Source: Streptomyces sioyaensis (GTDB lineage Bacteria; Actinomycetota; Actinomycetes; Streptomycetales; Streptomycetaceae). From it: 64,000 bases of DNA. The stretch spans positions 1 through 64,000 of the forward strand of contig NZ_SDIF01000007.1 in NCBI RefSeq assembly GCF_004122735.1, given 5' to 3'. Shown in pieces: positions 42,595 through 51,721 of the stretch; positions within the stretch are counted from its first letter, which is position 1; each line of letters opens with the position of its first letter. Under the pieces are notes generated by a model. That model saw only the letters and a list, made by a program, of their open reading frames with translations. It was not told the DNA's origin and searched no databases. Both the position numbers and the translations under genes were made by a program.

Positions 42595-44688
42595 GTGGAC
42601 AGCGACAGGAGCGACGGCGCCGGCGAGGCCGTCCGCAACGTCATCTCGGGTGACACGGTCGCCAGCGGCCCGGTCGTGCAGGCCGGCCGGATCGACTCCC
42701 TCACCCTCGCCACGGCGCCGGCACCCGCGTCGATCACGCCACGTCAGGTCCCGCCGCCCCGCCCGGGCTTCGTCAACCGCACCGCGGAGTTCGCCGCCCT
42801 GAGCGCGGCGCTCGCCTCGTACGGCCCCGACAGCCCGCCCGCCACCATCGTGATCACCGGCCTGGGCGGCGTGGGCAAGACGGAGCTTGTCTCCCAGTGG
42901 GTCTGGCGGGAGCTGGCCGCACGCTTCCCCGACGGACAGCTCTACGCCGACCTCGGCGAGGTGCGCCGCGACGGCGGCATCGACGTCGGCGGCGTCATCG
43001 GCACCCTGCTGCGCGCCCTGGGCGTCCACGAGAGCCTCATCCCCGCGGGCACCGCGGACCGGTCCGCGCTGTTCCGCTCGGCGACCGCCGGTCGCAGACT
43101 CCTCGTGGTCCTCGACAACGCCCAGCACGCCGCGGAGGTGCGGCCGATGCTGCCCGGCCACGGACTCGCCGTCGTCCTGAGCCGCAAGCGACTGGCCTCC
43201 TTGGAGCTGGACGGCGCGGTGCCGTTGACGGTGGCCCCGCTCGACACCGACGCCGGGGTCCAACTGGTGCGGCGCTGGCAGCAGTCGGCCGCGGAGCCGG
43301 ACCCGGCATCCGGGGCGGGCCCCGGGGCGGCGGCCCGGCTCGTCGCGGCCTGCGGCGGTCTGCCGCTGGCGCTGCGCGCCGCCGGCGAATGGCTCATCGA
43401 GCGGCCGCACATGAGCCTGGAGGCCGTGGTCGACGCGCTGGCCGAGGAACAGTTGCGGCCCGGGGAGGCCGGCCGGTCGGTCGCGGCCGTCTTCGACGCG
43501 GTCACCGCGACCTTCTGCGCCCACACCCTGGCCCTCTACCGCTTCCTGGGCGCCTTCCCCGGAACCACCTTCACCGCGGACGTCGCCGGGGCCGCGGGCG
43601 TGACCCGGTTCGAGGACGGGCTGCGCGATCTGCGCACCGCCCACATGGCCGTCGGAGCGGGCGCCCCGGGCCGGTTCCGGCTGCACGACGTGGTGGCGGC
43701 GCACGCCCGTACACGGACCGGCCCCGAGCAGGACGTACGGGAGACGCGGCGGCGGGTGACGGACTTCTACCTCATTGCCGCGGCGCGCGCCGACCGGCTC
43801 GTCCTGGGAGCGCGCTTCCGCCTCCAGGAAGCCCCGCCGGCCCTGCCCGACGGGTGCCCCCGGCTCTTCGGCACCGGCGCCGAGGCGCTGGACTGGCTCG
43901 ACGCCGAGCGGGCCAATCTGCTGGCCGTGCTGCGGACGGCCGCCGAGGAGGGGTGGCACGACGCGGTCTGGCGGCTGTGCGAATCGCTCTGGGCGCTCTA
44001 CCACGGCCGCAAGCACTACGCGGACTGGATCGAGTCGCACCGGCTGGGCATCGAGGCGGCCCGCTGGGAGGGCCGGGTCGACGCCGAGGTCCGCATGCGC
44101 AACCAACTGGCGCGGGCCCACTACTCGTTGGGCGAGTACGACCTCGCCGACGCCGAGCTGAGCCGCGCCGACGAGCTCCTGGGCGCGGTGGCGGACGCCC
44201 GGCTGCCCGGCATCATCCGGGAGACCCAGGGTTTGCTGTGCCTCGCCCGCGAGCGCCCCGACGAGGCCATCGCCCTGTTCACCCGCGCCCTGCACGCCAA
44301 CGAGGGAGACCCGCACGGCATCGTGGTGCAGAGCTACAACCTCGGCCAGGCGGTCCTCGCCGCCGGCCGCCCGCAGGAGGCCCTGGACCTGCTGGACGGT
44401 GCGATGGCGACGGCCCGGGCCGAGGGCGATGACGCCATGCGGGTGCGGATCGGCATCGTGTGCGGCCGCGCCCACCGGGCGAGCGGGCGCTTGGAGCAGG
44501 CGCTGGAAGCGGTCACCGATGCCGCGCTGCTGGCCGAGCGGCTCGGCCAGGTGGTCAAGCTGAAGGAGGCGCTGGAACTCACGGTGGAGCTCGGCGACCG
44601 GATGCAGAACCCCGAGGTACAGCGCGCCGCCCGCAGCAAGATGCGGGAGTTGCGCCAACGCGCCGGAATCGGCGAACCGGTGGACTGA
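42595..44688 (+). CDS. NLR-like NB-ARC/TPR ATPase with N-terminal RHIM/BASS-like motif
   Basis: 697 residues from GTG at 42595, chosen for GGAGGG 8 nt upstream. Residues 15-33 read NVISGDTVASGPVVQAGRI. This fits the N..SG....G.VVQAG.I pattern of the RHIM-related amyloid motifs (BASS3 type) at the N terminus of bacterial NLRs. Then RQVPPPRPGFVNR, a STAND/NB-ARC ATPase with Walker A GLGGVGKT (89-96), Walker B LLVVLDNA, CGGLPLALRAAGEW (GxP motif), and from about 440 TPR-like repeats. The AfsR-type DNA-binding domain is absent, so this is an effector-triggering sensor rather than a classical regulator (inference). No partner with a matching motif was found nearby. Confidence 0.78.
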   Translation: MDSDRSDGAGEAVRNVISGDTVASGPVVQAGRIDSLTLATAPAPASITPRQVPPPRPGFVNRTAEFAALSAALASYGPDSPPATIVITGLGGVGKTELVSQWVWRELAARFPDGQLYADLGEVRRDGGIDVGGVIGTLLRALGVHESLIPAGTADRSALFRSATAGRRLLVVLDNAQHAAEVRPMLPGHGLAVVLSRKRLASLELDGAVPLTVAPLDTDAGVQLVRRWQQSAAEPDPASGAGPGAAARLVAACGGLPLALRAAGEWLIERPHMSLEAVVDALAEEQLRPGEAGRSVAAVFDAVTATFCAHTLALYRFLGAFPGTTFTADVAGAAGVTRFEDGLRDLRTAHMAVGAGAPGRFRLHDVVAAHARTRTGPEQDVRETRRRVTDFYLIAAARADRLVLGARFRLQEAPPALPDGCPRLFGTGAEALDWLDAERANLLAVLRTAAEEGWHDAVWRLCESLWALYHGRKHYADWIESHRLGIEAARWEGRVDAEVRMRNQLARAHYSLGEYDLADAELSRADELLGAVADARLPGIIRETQGLLCLARERPDEAIALFTRALHANEGDPHGIVVQSYNLGQAVLAAGRPQEALDLLDGAMATARAEGDDAMRVRIGIVCGRAHRASGRLEQALEAVTDAALLAERLGQVVKLKEALELTVELGDRMQNPEVQRAARSKMRELRQRAGIGEPVD

Positions 44689-44798
44689 CGCCGACCTGCC
44701 GGGCCCTCAGCTCCCTTCCCCGGTGAGCGAGGTACGGGCGCTACGATCGCCCCGGCCCCGCCGCCGCACCGTCCCGCCGCCCCGAGAGTGGATCCCCC

Positions 44799-46499
44799 GT
44801 GTCCCTGCTGCCCCGCCGCCGTACCAGCCGCCGGCGGTCGCGCTGGAACACCGTGCCGGAGGACGCCCAGGTACTCGGCGTGGCGCGCACCCTCACCTCG
44901 GCCACCCGGCTGATGGACGTGATGCGCCTGCTGCGCCCGGAGGACGGCATCGCGGTGTCCTACACCGTCAACCCGGGCTCGGTCTTCGCCGACGGACTCG
45001 CGGACTACTTCGACGGTCTGGGTGCCCGCGTGCTCAGCTGGCGGGAGGCGACCCGGCAGCGCTTCGATCTGGCCGTGGCCTGCGCCGTGCACCCCTCCAT
45101 GCGGCAGCTGGACGCCCCGCTGATGGTGATGCCGCACGGCGCCGGATACAACCGGCTGGTCACCGAGTCCACCGGCGATCCCGGTGCGCCCGCTGGGCTG
45201 TCCCGACGGGAGCTGATGCGCGGCGGGCGGGTGCTGCCCGCCGCGATCGGGGTCTCGCACGAGGAGCAGATCGCCCGGCTCGCCCGGACCTGCCCCCAGG
45301 CCGTCCCGGTCGCCCATCTGATCGGCGACTACTGCTGGGACCGGATCGAGCAGAGCCGGCCGCGGCGCGACCTCTACCGTGCGCGGCTGGGCGTCGGAGG
45401 GGGCCGCCGGCTGGTCGTCGTCAACAGCACCTGGAGCGAGCATTCGCTGCTCGGCCGGTATCCGGACCTGCCCGCGAAGCTGGTCACCGGGCTGCCGGCG
45501 GACGAGTTCGCGGTCGCCCTCGTCCTGCACCCCAACGTCTGGGCCCGGCACAGCCGGCACCGGGTCCACCAGCGGCTGGCCCGGGCGATGGATGCCGGGC
45601 TGCTCGTGCTGCCGCCGGAAGAGGGCTGGCGCGCCGCGCTGATCGCCAGCGACTGGGTGGTGGGCGACCACGGCAGCACCACCTTCTACTCCGCCGCGCT
45701 GCACCGCGTCCTGCTGCTCGCCGCCACCGGGCTCGACGAACTGGACCCGGACTCACCCACGGCCGCCCTCAGCCGCGCCGCCCCCCGCCTCGACCCCGAC
45801 GGCGATCTCCTCGCACAGCTGCTGGCAGCCGCCGAGCAGCACTCCCCGCAGCGGCTGCAAGCGCCCGTGGACGGGCAGTTGGCGGCCCGGGGCGAGGCCG
45901 GCCGGCGCCTCCAGGAGGTGATGTATCCGTTCCTCGCGCACCGGAACATCACGCTGCCCGCGGCCCCTCCGGTGCCGGACCCCGTCCCGGAGCCGCGCCC
46001 CGAGCGGCACGTGGGCCCGACGGCGTACGACGTGACCGGCGAGGTGCTGCCCGACGGCTCGGTGGCCGTGCGGCGCTGGCCGGTCCTCGCCCACGACCAC
46101 GAGGAGTCCCGTGGGTTTCTGGCGGTGACGGAGCAGGAGACCCACCGGCTGTGGCGGTCGTCGGCGGAGGTCCTGGCCCGTACGGTCATCGACGCCGAAC
46201 TCGCGCCCGCCGACTGGCTGCGCGACCGCGTCCACAGCCCCCGGGCGGGCCTCGATGTCGCCGTCGCGGCGCTGGCCGAGGACCGCTGTCTGCTGTTGCT
46301 GCGGCGCTGCGGCACCCTGCTCGAAGCGCATGCCGCACGCGCCTACGGCGACCCCGGGCCGCGCCTCGACCCGCTGCTGCTCGGCGCCGCCGTACAGGTG
46401 TGGCTGAACGCGCGGCGCACCGCCGCCGAACTCTCCGGCGGGCTGGTCGTCCGCACCGGCCCGCGCACGCTGACCGTGGCCTTCACCTGGCCGCCCTGA
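44799..46499 (+). CDS. Unknown protein with CDP-glycerol-transferase-like GT-B fold
   Basis: 566 residues, start GTG at 44799. The first half resembles a GT-B/CDP-glycerol glycerophosphotransferase: MPHGAGYNRLV corresponds to HG-x-x-x-K motifs and VVGDHGSTTFYSAALHRVLLLA to the D-x-G-S-x-x-F-E motif. Basic Arg-rich N-terminus (LPRRRTSRRRSRW). The C-terminal 190 residues (from about 375) have no family I recognise. No signal peptide. It follows the NB-ARC/TPR gene by 110 nt on the same strand. Whether it is a partner or merely a neighbour is unknown. Confidence 0.65.
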   Translation: MSLLPRRRTSRRRSRWNTVPEDAQVLGVARTLTSATRLMDVMRLLRPEDGIAVSYTVNPGSVFADGLADYFDGLGARVLSWREATRQRFDLAVACAVHPSMRQLDAPLMVMPHGAGYNRLVTESTGDPGAPAGLSRRELMRGGRVLPAAIGVSHEEQIARLARTCPQAVPVAHLIGDYCWDRIEQSRPRRDLYRARLGVGGGRRLVVVNSTWSEHSLLGRYPDLPAKLVTGLPADEFAVALVLHPNVWARHSRHRVHQRLARAMDAGLLVLPPEEGWRAALIASDWVVGDHGSTTFYSAALHRVLLLAATGLDELDPDSPTAALSRAAPRLDPDGDLLAQLLAAAEQHSPQRLQAPVDGQLAARGEAGRRLQEVMYPFLAHRNITLPAAPPVPDPVPEPRPERHVGPTAYDVTGEVLPDGSVAVRRWPVLAHDHEESRGFLAVTEQETHRLWRSSAEVLARTVIDAELAPADWLRDRVHSPRAGLDVAVAALAEDRCLLLLRRCGTLLEAHAARAYGDPGPRLDPLLLGAAVQVWLNARRTAAELSGGLVVRTGPRTLTVAFTWPP

Positions 46500-46526
46500 G
46501 CGGCCGGGCGACGGCGGGGCCGGCCA

Positions 46527-46557
46527 CGGCCGCGCGCCCGCGGGGTGCGCGCGGCCG
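46527..46557. terminator. GC stem-loop between convergent genes
   Basis: 11-bp perfect stem (46527-46537 with 46547-46557) and 9-nt loop, between the gene ending at 46499 and the convergent VOC gene ending at 46579. No U-run. Confidence 0.55.
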
Positions 46558-46578
46558 CCTGCGGACGGCCCGTCCTGC

Positions 46579-47370
46579 TCAACCCTGATTCATCGGCTTC
46601 GGGTGGATCACGGCGAAGGTCGCGCCCTGCGGGTCGGTCACCACGGCCATCCGGCCGGCGATCATGTCGAAGGGCTGCTGCAGCGCCGCGCCGCCGGCCG
46701 CGGTCACCTTCTTGACCGTGGCGTCGGTGTCGGTCACCGAGAAGTACGGCAGCCAGTGCGAGGGGGTGTCGGCCGGCATCTGCTCGGACATCGGCTGCAT
46801 CCCGCCCACCGGACGGCCGTTCACCGTCAGCGCGTAGTAGTGCTCGGCACCCTCCATGGGCGCGTTCTCGATGCCGAGGGCCGCCTGGTAGAAGGCGCCG
46901 GCCGCGGAGGGGTCGGTGGTGTTGAGCTCGTTCCAGATCAGCGCGCCGGGTTCGTTGACGATGCCGGCGCCGGGGAAGTCCACGGGCTGCCAGATGCCGC
47001 ACACCGCTCCGGTGGGGTCGGCCACGATGGCCATCCGGCCGAGCGTCATCACGTCCATGACGGGCATCAGGACCGTGCCGCCGGCCTTGGTCACCGCCTG
47101 GGCGGTGGCATCCGCATCGGCGGCCGCCAGGTAGGTGGTCCACACGGTCGGCGGCGCGGGCTGGCCGCCCATCGGGACCGCGGCCATGATGCCGGCCACC
47201 GGCTTGTCGTTCAGCCGGCACACGGCATATCCACCGGTCTCCGCCGGCCCGATCTCTCCGGCCCACCCGAAGACCTGGGAGTAGAAGTCGATGGCGGCTT
47301 GCTGGTCAGGGGCCGCGAGATCGACCCAGCAAGGCGTCCCGGGCTGGTAGGGAGCGGTGACTTCAGGCAT
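46579..47370 (-). CDS. Two-domain VOC family protein
   Basis: 263 residues with two tandem VOC/glyoxalase-like halves (about 8-125 and 135-260). Each opens with CWVDLAAPDQQAAIDFYSQVFGW or IWNELNTTDPSAAGAFYQAALGI and ends with VADPTGAVCGIW or VTDPQGATFAVI. This layout matches actinobacterial hydroxylase-like VOC proteins. Function unknown. The start at 47370 follows GGAGG. Confidence 0.85.
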   Translation of the reverse strand: MPEVTAPYQPGTPCWVDLAAPDQQAAIDFYSQVFGWAGEIGPAETGGYAVCRLNDKPVAGIMAAVPMGGQPAPPTVWTTYLAAADADATAQAVTKAGGTVLMPVMDVMTLGRMAIVADPTGAVCGIWQPVDFPGAGIVNEPGALIWNELNTTDPSAAGAFYQAALGIENAPMEGAEHYYALTVNGRPVGGMQPMSEQMPADTPSHWLPYFSVTDTDATVKKVTAAGGAALQQPFDMIAGRMAVVTDPQGATFAVIHPKPMNQG

Positions 47371-47575
47371 CGTGGCCTCCTCGACGGGGGCACCTCCCCC
47401 GCCGTACGGCACCGGGGAGGAGCAGGGCGAAGCGGAGGGGTACCGGCCCCGGTCGGCGCGCCGCGGGAGCCGCCCCGCACTCACCCTCCACACTTCCTGG
47501 CGTCCGCCGCGTCCGCCACTCGGGTCCGCCGCGGCGCCGCCCGGACAGGCCGGGCGGCGCCGGTATCGCGCCAGG

Positions 47576-48409
47576 TCAGCCCACGTCGAAGGTGGCCGGG
47601 TCCGGGCCGAGGCGGGTGCCGGAGTCCAGCCCCGCGAGGGCGGCGAGGTCCGCGTCGTCCAGCTCGAAGCCGAAGACGTCGATGTTCTCGGCGATGCGGG
47701 AGGGCGTGACGGACTTCGGGATCGCGACATTGCCGAGCTGGAGGTGCCAGCGCAGCACCACCTGGGCGGGGGTCCTGCCGTGCTTGGCGGCGAGCTCGGT
47801 GAGCGTCGGGTGCTCCAGAAGGCCCTTGCCCTGGCCGAGCGGCGACCACGCCTCGGTGACGATGTTGTGCCGGGCGTGCACGGCGCGGGACTCGGCCTGC
47901 GGGAACTGCGGGTGCAGCTCGATCTGGTTGACGGCCGGGACGACGGAGGTCTCGCCGAGCAGCCGCTCCAGATGCCCGGGCAGGAAGTTGGAGACGCCGA
48001 TCGCCTTGGCGCGGCCGTCCGCGTAGATCTTCTCCAAGGCCTTGTACGTGTCGACGTACGTGTCCCTGGACGGGAGCGGCCAGTGGATCAGATAGAGGTC
48101 CGCGTACTCCAGGCCGAGCTTACCGAGGGAGGTGTCGAAGGCCCGCAGCGTCGCGTCGTAACCCTGATCGCTGTTCCAGAGCTTGGTCGTGACGAACAGC
48201 TCGTCACGGGCGATGCCGGACGCCGCGAGTGCCTTGCCCGTGCCGGCTTCGTTGCCGTAGATCGCCGCCGTGTCGATGCTGCGGTAGCCGGCCTCCAGGG
48301 CCTGGCCGACGGCGGTGGACGCCTGGTCGTCCTCGATCTGCCAGACGCCGAAGCCGAGCTGCGGCATCTCGATGCCGTTGTTGAGCGTGATGGAGGGAAC
48401 CTTGCTCAC
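47576..48409 (-). CDS. Aldo/keto reductase
   Basis: 277 residues. Catalytic tetrad is visible: D in RSIDTAAIYGNE with its Tyr, K in VTTKLWNSD and H in LIHWPLP. NADPH site near IPKSVTPSRIAENIDVF. Closest to 2,5-diketo-D-gluconate reductase-type AKRs; reduces aldehydes and ketones. The GTG at 48409 (VSKVPSITLNNGIEM) is chosen since homologues start there and AAGGA lies upstream; an ATG at 48454 would add 15 residues. Confidence 0.88.
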   Translation of the reverse strand: MSKVPSITLNNGIEMPQLGFGVWQIEDDQASTAVGQALEAGYRSIDTAAIYGNEAGTGKALAASGIARDELFVTTKLWNSDQGYDATLRAFDTSLGKLGLEYADLYLIHWPLPSRDTYVDTYKALEKIYADGRAKAIGVSNFLPGHLERLLGETSVVPAVNQIELHPQFPQAESRAVHARHNIVTEAWSPLGQGKGLLEHPTLTELAAKHGRTPAQVVLRWHLQLGNVAIPKSVTPSRIAENIDVFGFELDDADLAALAGLDSGTRLGPDPATFDVG

Positions 48410-48551
48410 GGGGAAATCGGTCCTTACGTCGACTGTTGCGTGCACGGATGTCAACGATCATCCGCGGTCACGCATTCCCGCGCAGGTCCACGAGGTGCGC
48501 ACGGCGTGCGGGGCCGTCGGCCGGTCGTCCCGCGGCGCCCCGCCCGGCCCG

Positions 48552-50378
48552 TCACGCCTGGTAGAGGGCGTCCACCTCGACCGAGTACGCGGTCTCGATC
48601 GCCTTGCGCTTGAGCTTCAGCGACGGGGTCAGCAGCCCGTGCTCCTCGCTGAACTGGTTGGCCAGTATCCGGAACGTACGGATCGACTCGGCCTGCGAGA
48701 CCAGCGTGTTGGCGGCGACGACGGCACGCCGGATCTCGGTCTCCAGGTCCGGGTCGCGCACCAGGTCGGTCGGCGGCATCTCCGGCTTGTCGCGCATGGC
48801 CAGCCAGTGGGTGACCGCCTCCGGGTCCAGGGTCACCAGCGCGGCGATGAACGGCCGGTCGTTGCCGACCACGATGCACTGGGCGACCAGCGGATGCGCG
48901 CGCACCCGCTCCTCCAGGCCCACCGGCGAGACCGTCTTGCCACCGGAGGTGACCAGTACCTCCTTCTTCCGGCCGGTGATCGTCAGATAGCCGTCCTCGT
49001 CCAGCGCACCGAGGTCACCGGTGGAGAACCAGCCGTCGTGCAGCACGGCATCGGTCGCCTTCGGGTCGTTGTGGTAACCGTGGAAGACCTGGCCGCCGTA
49101 GAGCCAGATCTCGCCGTCCTCGGCGATGTGGACGGTGGTACCGGGGATGGGGGTGCCGACGGAGCCGAAGCGGGTCCGCTCGGGCGGGTTGGCGGTGGCG
49201 GCCGCGGTGCTCTCCGTCAGGCCGTAGCCCTCGAAGATCCGCACACCGGCACCGGCGAAGAACAGCCCGAGCCGACGCTCCATCGCCGAGCCGCCGGACA
49301 TCGCGTACCGCATCCGGCCGCCCATCGCCGTACGGACCTTGCTGTACACCAGCTTGTCGAAGATCTGGTGCTGCATCCGCAGCGAGGCGCTGGGGCCGGA
49401 GCCGGTGCCGAAGGCCTTGTTCTCCTGTGCCTCGGCGTACCGGCCCGCGATGTCGACCGCCTTGTCGAACGGCCCGAGCTTGCCGTCGGCCTCGGCCTTG
49501 CGCCGGGCCGCGGCGAAGACCTTCTCGAAGATGTACGGCACCGCCAGGATGAAGGTGGGCCGGAAGGTCTGCAGGTCGGGTAGGAGCGCGCGGGCCGAGA
49601 GTTCCGGCTGGTGGCCCAGCTTGACCCGGCCGCGGATCGCGGCGACCTGCACCATCCGGCCGAAGACGTGCGCCAGCGGCAGGAACAGCAGGGTCGCTGC
49701 CTCGTCGCCCGCCTTGGAGTGGAAGACCGTCTCGTAGCGCATGACGATGTTGTCGGACTCGGCCATGAAATTGGCGTGGGTGATCACGCAGCCCTTGGGG
49801 CGGCCGGTGGTGCCGGAGGTGTAGATGATCGTCGCGGTGGCGTCCGGGGTGACGGCCATCCGGTGGCGGTGCACCACGTCGTCGTCGATATGCCTACCGG
49901 CCGCGGTCAGTTCGGCCACCGGATCGGCGTCCAGCTGCCACAGCTTGCGCAGCTGGGGCAGCCGGTCGATGACCGAGCCGATGGTCATCGCATGGTCCTC
50001 GTGCTCGACCAGACAGGCCGAGACGCCCGCGTTGTGCAGCATCCAGAAGACCTGCTCGGCCGAGGACGTCGGATACAGCGGTACGGACTGGACGCCGATC
50101 GACCACAGCGCGAAGTCGAACAGGGTCCACTCATAGCGCGTACGGGACATGATGCCGACGCGGTCGCCGAACCGGACGCCCTGCGCGAGCAGCCCCTTGG
50201 CCAGTGCGAGGACCTCGTCCCGGAACTCTCCGGAGGTGACGTTCTGCCAGTTCCCCGCGTCGTCCTTACGCGCCAGCGCGACGCGTTCGGGATCGGATTC
50301 GGCATGCTCGTAGACGACGTCGGCCAGCCCGCCGACCCGGGGCGCGGTCGCCAGTGGCGGGACGGTGAACTCGCGCAA
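48552..50378 (-). CDS. Long-chain acyl-CoA ligase (FadD15-like)
   Basis: 608 residues. AMP-binding P-loop IIYTSGTTGRPKG, adenylation motifs GYGLTESTAA and WFSTGDLGALDEDGYL, and TGRKKEVLVTSGGK near the C-terminal hinge. It activates fatty acids to acyl-CoA in the cytosol or at the membrane. Start codon is TTG at 50378, supported by GAGGAG 9-14 nt upstream. Stands alone; likely housekeeping lipid metabolism. Confidence 0.9.
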   Translation of the reverse strand: MREFTVPPLATAPRVGGLADVVYEHAESDPERVALARKDDAGNWQNVTSGEFRDEVLALAKGLLAQGVRFGDRVGIMSRTRYEWTLFDFALWSIGVQSVPLYPTSSAEQVFWMLHNAGVSACLVEHEDHAMTIGSVIDRLPQLRKLWQLDADPVAELTAAGRHIDDDVVHRHRMAVTPDATATIIYTSGTTGRPKGCVITHANFMAESDNIVMRYETVFHSKAGDEAATLLFLPLAHVFGRMVQVAAIRGRVKLGHQPELSARALLPDLQTFRPTFILAVPYIFEKVFAAARRKAEADGKLGPFDKAVDIAGRYAEAQENKAFGTGSGPSASLRMQHQIFDKLVYSKVRTAMGGRMRYAMSGGSAMERRLGLFFAGAGVRIFEGYGLTESTAAATANPPERTRFGSVGTPIPGTTVHIAEDGEIWLYGGQVFHGYHNDPKATDAVLHDGWFSTGDLGALDEDGYLTITGRKKEVLVTSGGKTVSPVGLEERVRAHPLVAQCIVVGNDRPFIAALVTLDPEAVTHWLAMRDKPEMPPTDLVRDPDLETEIRRAVVAANTLVSQAESIRTFRILANQFSEEHGLLTPSLKLKRKAIETAYSVEVDALYQA

Positions 50379-50687
50379 TGACCCAGCTCCTCGTGGTGCT
50401 CCTCACAAGGCCGCGACCGTACCCCACGGTGACCTCATCCGGCAGGGCCGTACCACGTCGCGAACGCGGCCGCACGGGAACTGGCCAACGGGCGAAATTG
50501 GGTTACTTCGGAGAAGCGTGAACATGATTGCGCTGGTTCAACGTCGGACGATCACGATGCCGGGACCACATCTGCACCAAATCTCTGCACGTGACATCGC
50601 CGTCTCTGCACGTGACGGCCGAGGGGGCGGCCCCTCCGGAGTGGCGCCGGATCACGGGGCCGGAGCAGCGGACCGGTTGCCGGACGG
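50379..50687. other. Intergenic region with CACGTG direct repeats
   Basis: 309 nt between two minus-strand genes, no gene seen. It includes a 14-bp direct repeat TCTCTGCACGTGAC at 50582-50595 and 50603-50616 (21-bp spacing), each with a CACGTG palindrome. The acyl-CoA ligase promoter should lie near 50400-50500. Confidence 0.6.
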
Positions 50688-51551
50688 TCAGGGGAGCTGT
50701 AGCCGGACGCCGCCCGCGAGGACCGCGTCCGCGAGCGCCTCCGCCGGGCCCCGCGCCGCGCGGTCACGCTGTCCATGGAGAAGAGCGAAATCCACCCCGC
50801 CCAGTTCCGGCAGACCGGCACGTGGCGAGATCTGCACCAAACCTGGCGGGATCATGCCCCTCGTATGTGCCATCACGCCCAGACTTGCCCGGGTTGCGGC
50901 GATCAGTCCGTTCAGGCTTCCGCTGGTGCAGGCGATCCGCCACTCCCGGCCCGCGCGCTCCAGTGCCTCCAGGGCCCGGGCCCGGGTCAGCGCCGGCGGC
51001 GGGTAGACGACCAGGGGGACCGGGCGCCGCGGATCCAGGCGCAGCCGATCGGCGCCGACCCACACCAGGCGGTCGCGCCACACCAGCTCTCCGTGTGACG
51101 CCTCCGGGCGCCGCTTGGCGAGGACGAGGTCGAGCCGCCCGGCCGCCAGCAGCTCGTGGAGGGTCCCCGACAACTCGACGGTCAGCTCCAGATCGACCTC
51201 GGGGTGGTCCCGCCGGAACCCTTCGAGGACCTCCGGCAGCCGGGTCAGCACGAAGTCCTCCGAGGCGCCGAAGCGGAGCCGGCCGCGCAGCCGGGTCCCC
51301 GCGAAGAAGCTCGTGGCCCGCTCGTTCGCCTCCAGGATCGTCCGGGCGAAGCCGAGCATCGCCTCGCCGTCCTCGGTCAGCTCCACCCCGTGGGTGTCCC
51401 GGGCGAACAGCCGGCGCCCGGCGGCCGCCTCCAGCTTCCGGACGTGCTGGCTCACGGTCGACTGCCGCAGCCCGAGCCGGTGTGCGGCCTGGGTGAAGCT
51501 CAGCGTCTGCGCCACGGCGAGAAAGGTGCGCAGCTGTACGGGTTCGAACAC
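50688..51551 (-). CDS. LysR family transcriptional regulator
   Basis: 287 residues. The N-terminal winged HTH (LRTFLAVAQTLSFTQAAHRLGLRQSTVSQHVRKLE) is canonical; the substrate-binding domain from about 90 has LRFGASEDFVLTRLPEVLEGF. Divergent from the SBF-type symporter gene with 170 nt between, so it very likely controls that transporter in response to its substrate. Confidence 0.9.
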   Translation of the reverse strand: MFEPVQLRTFLAVAQTLSFTQAAHRLGLRQSTVSQHVRKLEAAAGRRLFARDTHGVELTEDGEAMLGFARTILEANERATSFFAGTRLRGRLRFGASEDFVLTRLPEVLEGFRRDHPEVDLELTVELSGTLHELLAAGRLDLVLAKRRPEASHGELVWRDRLVWVGADRLRLDPRRPVPLVVYPPPALTRARALEALERAGREWRIACTSGSLNGLIAATRASLGVMAHTRGMIPPGLVQISPRAGLPELGGVDFALLHGQRDRAARGPAEALADAVLAGGVRLQLP

Positions 51552-51721
51552 GGGCCCTCCGTCCCGGCCGCCGGCCCCCGGCGTCGTTCATCGCGGAACG
51601 CAATAACAGTGACCATGGTAAGAGGGGTTCCCGATCAGTGCAGGTCGCGGCAGGCTGGAGGGCCGGGCGGGCCGCAGCAGGCCGTCCCGCCCGTGAGCCG
51701 CCGAACGACCGAAGAGAGATC

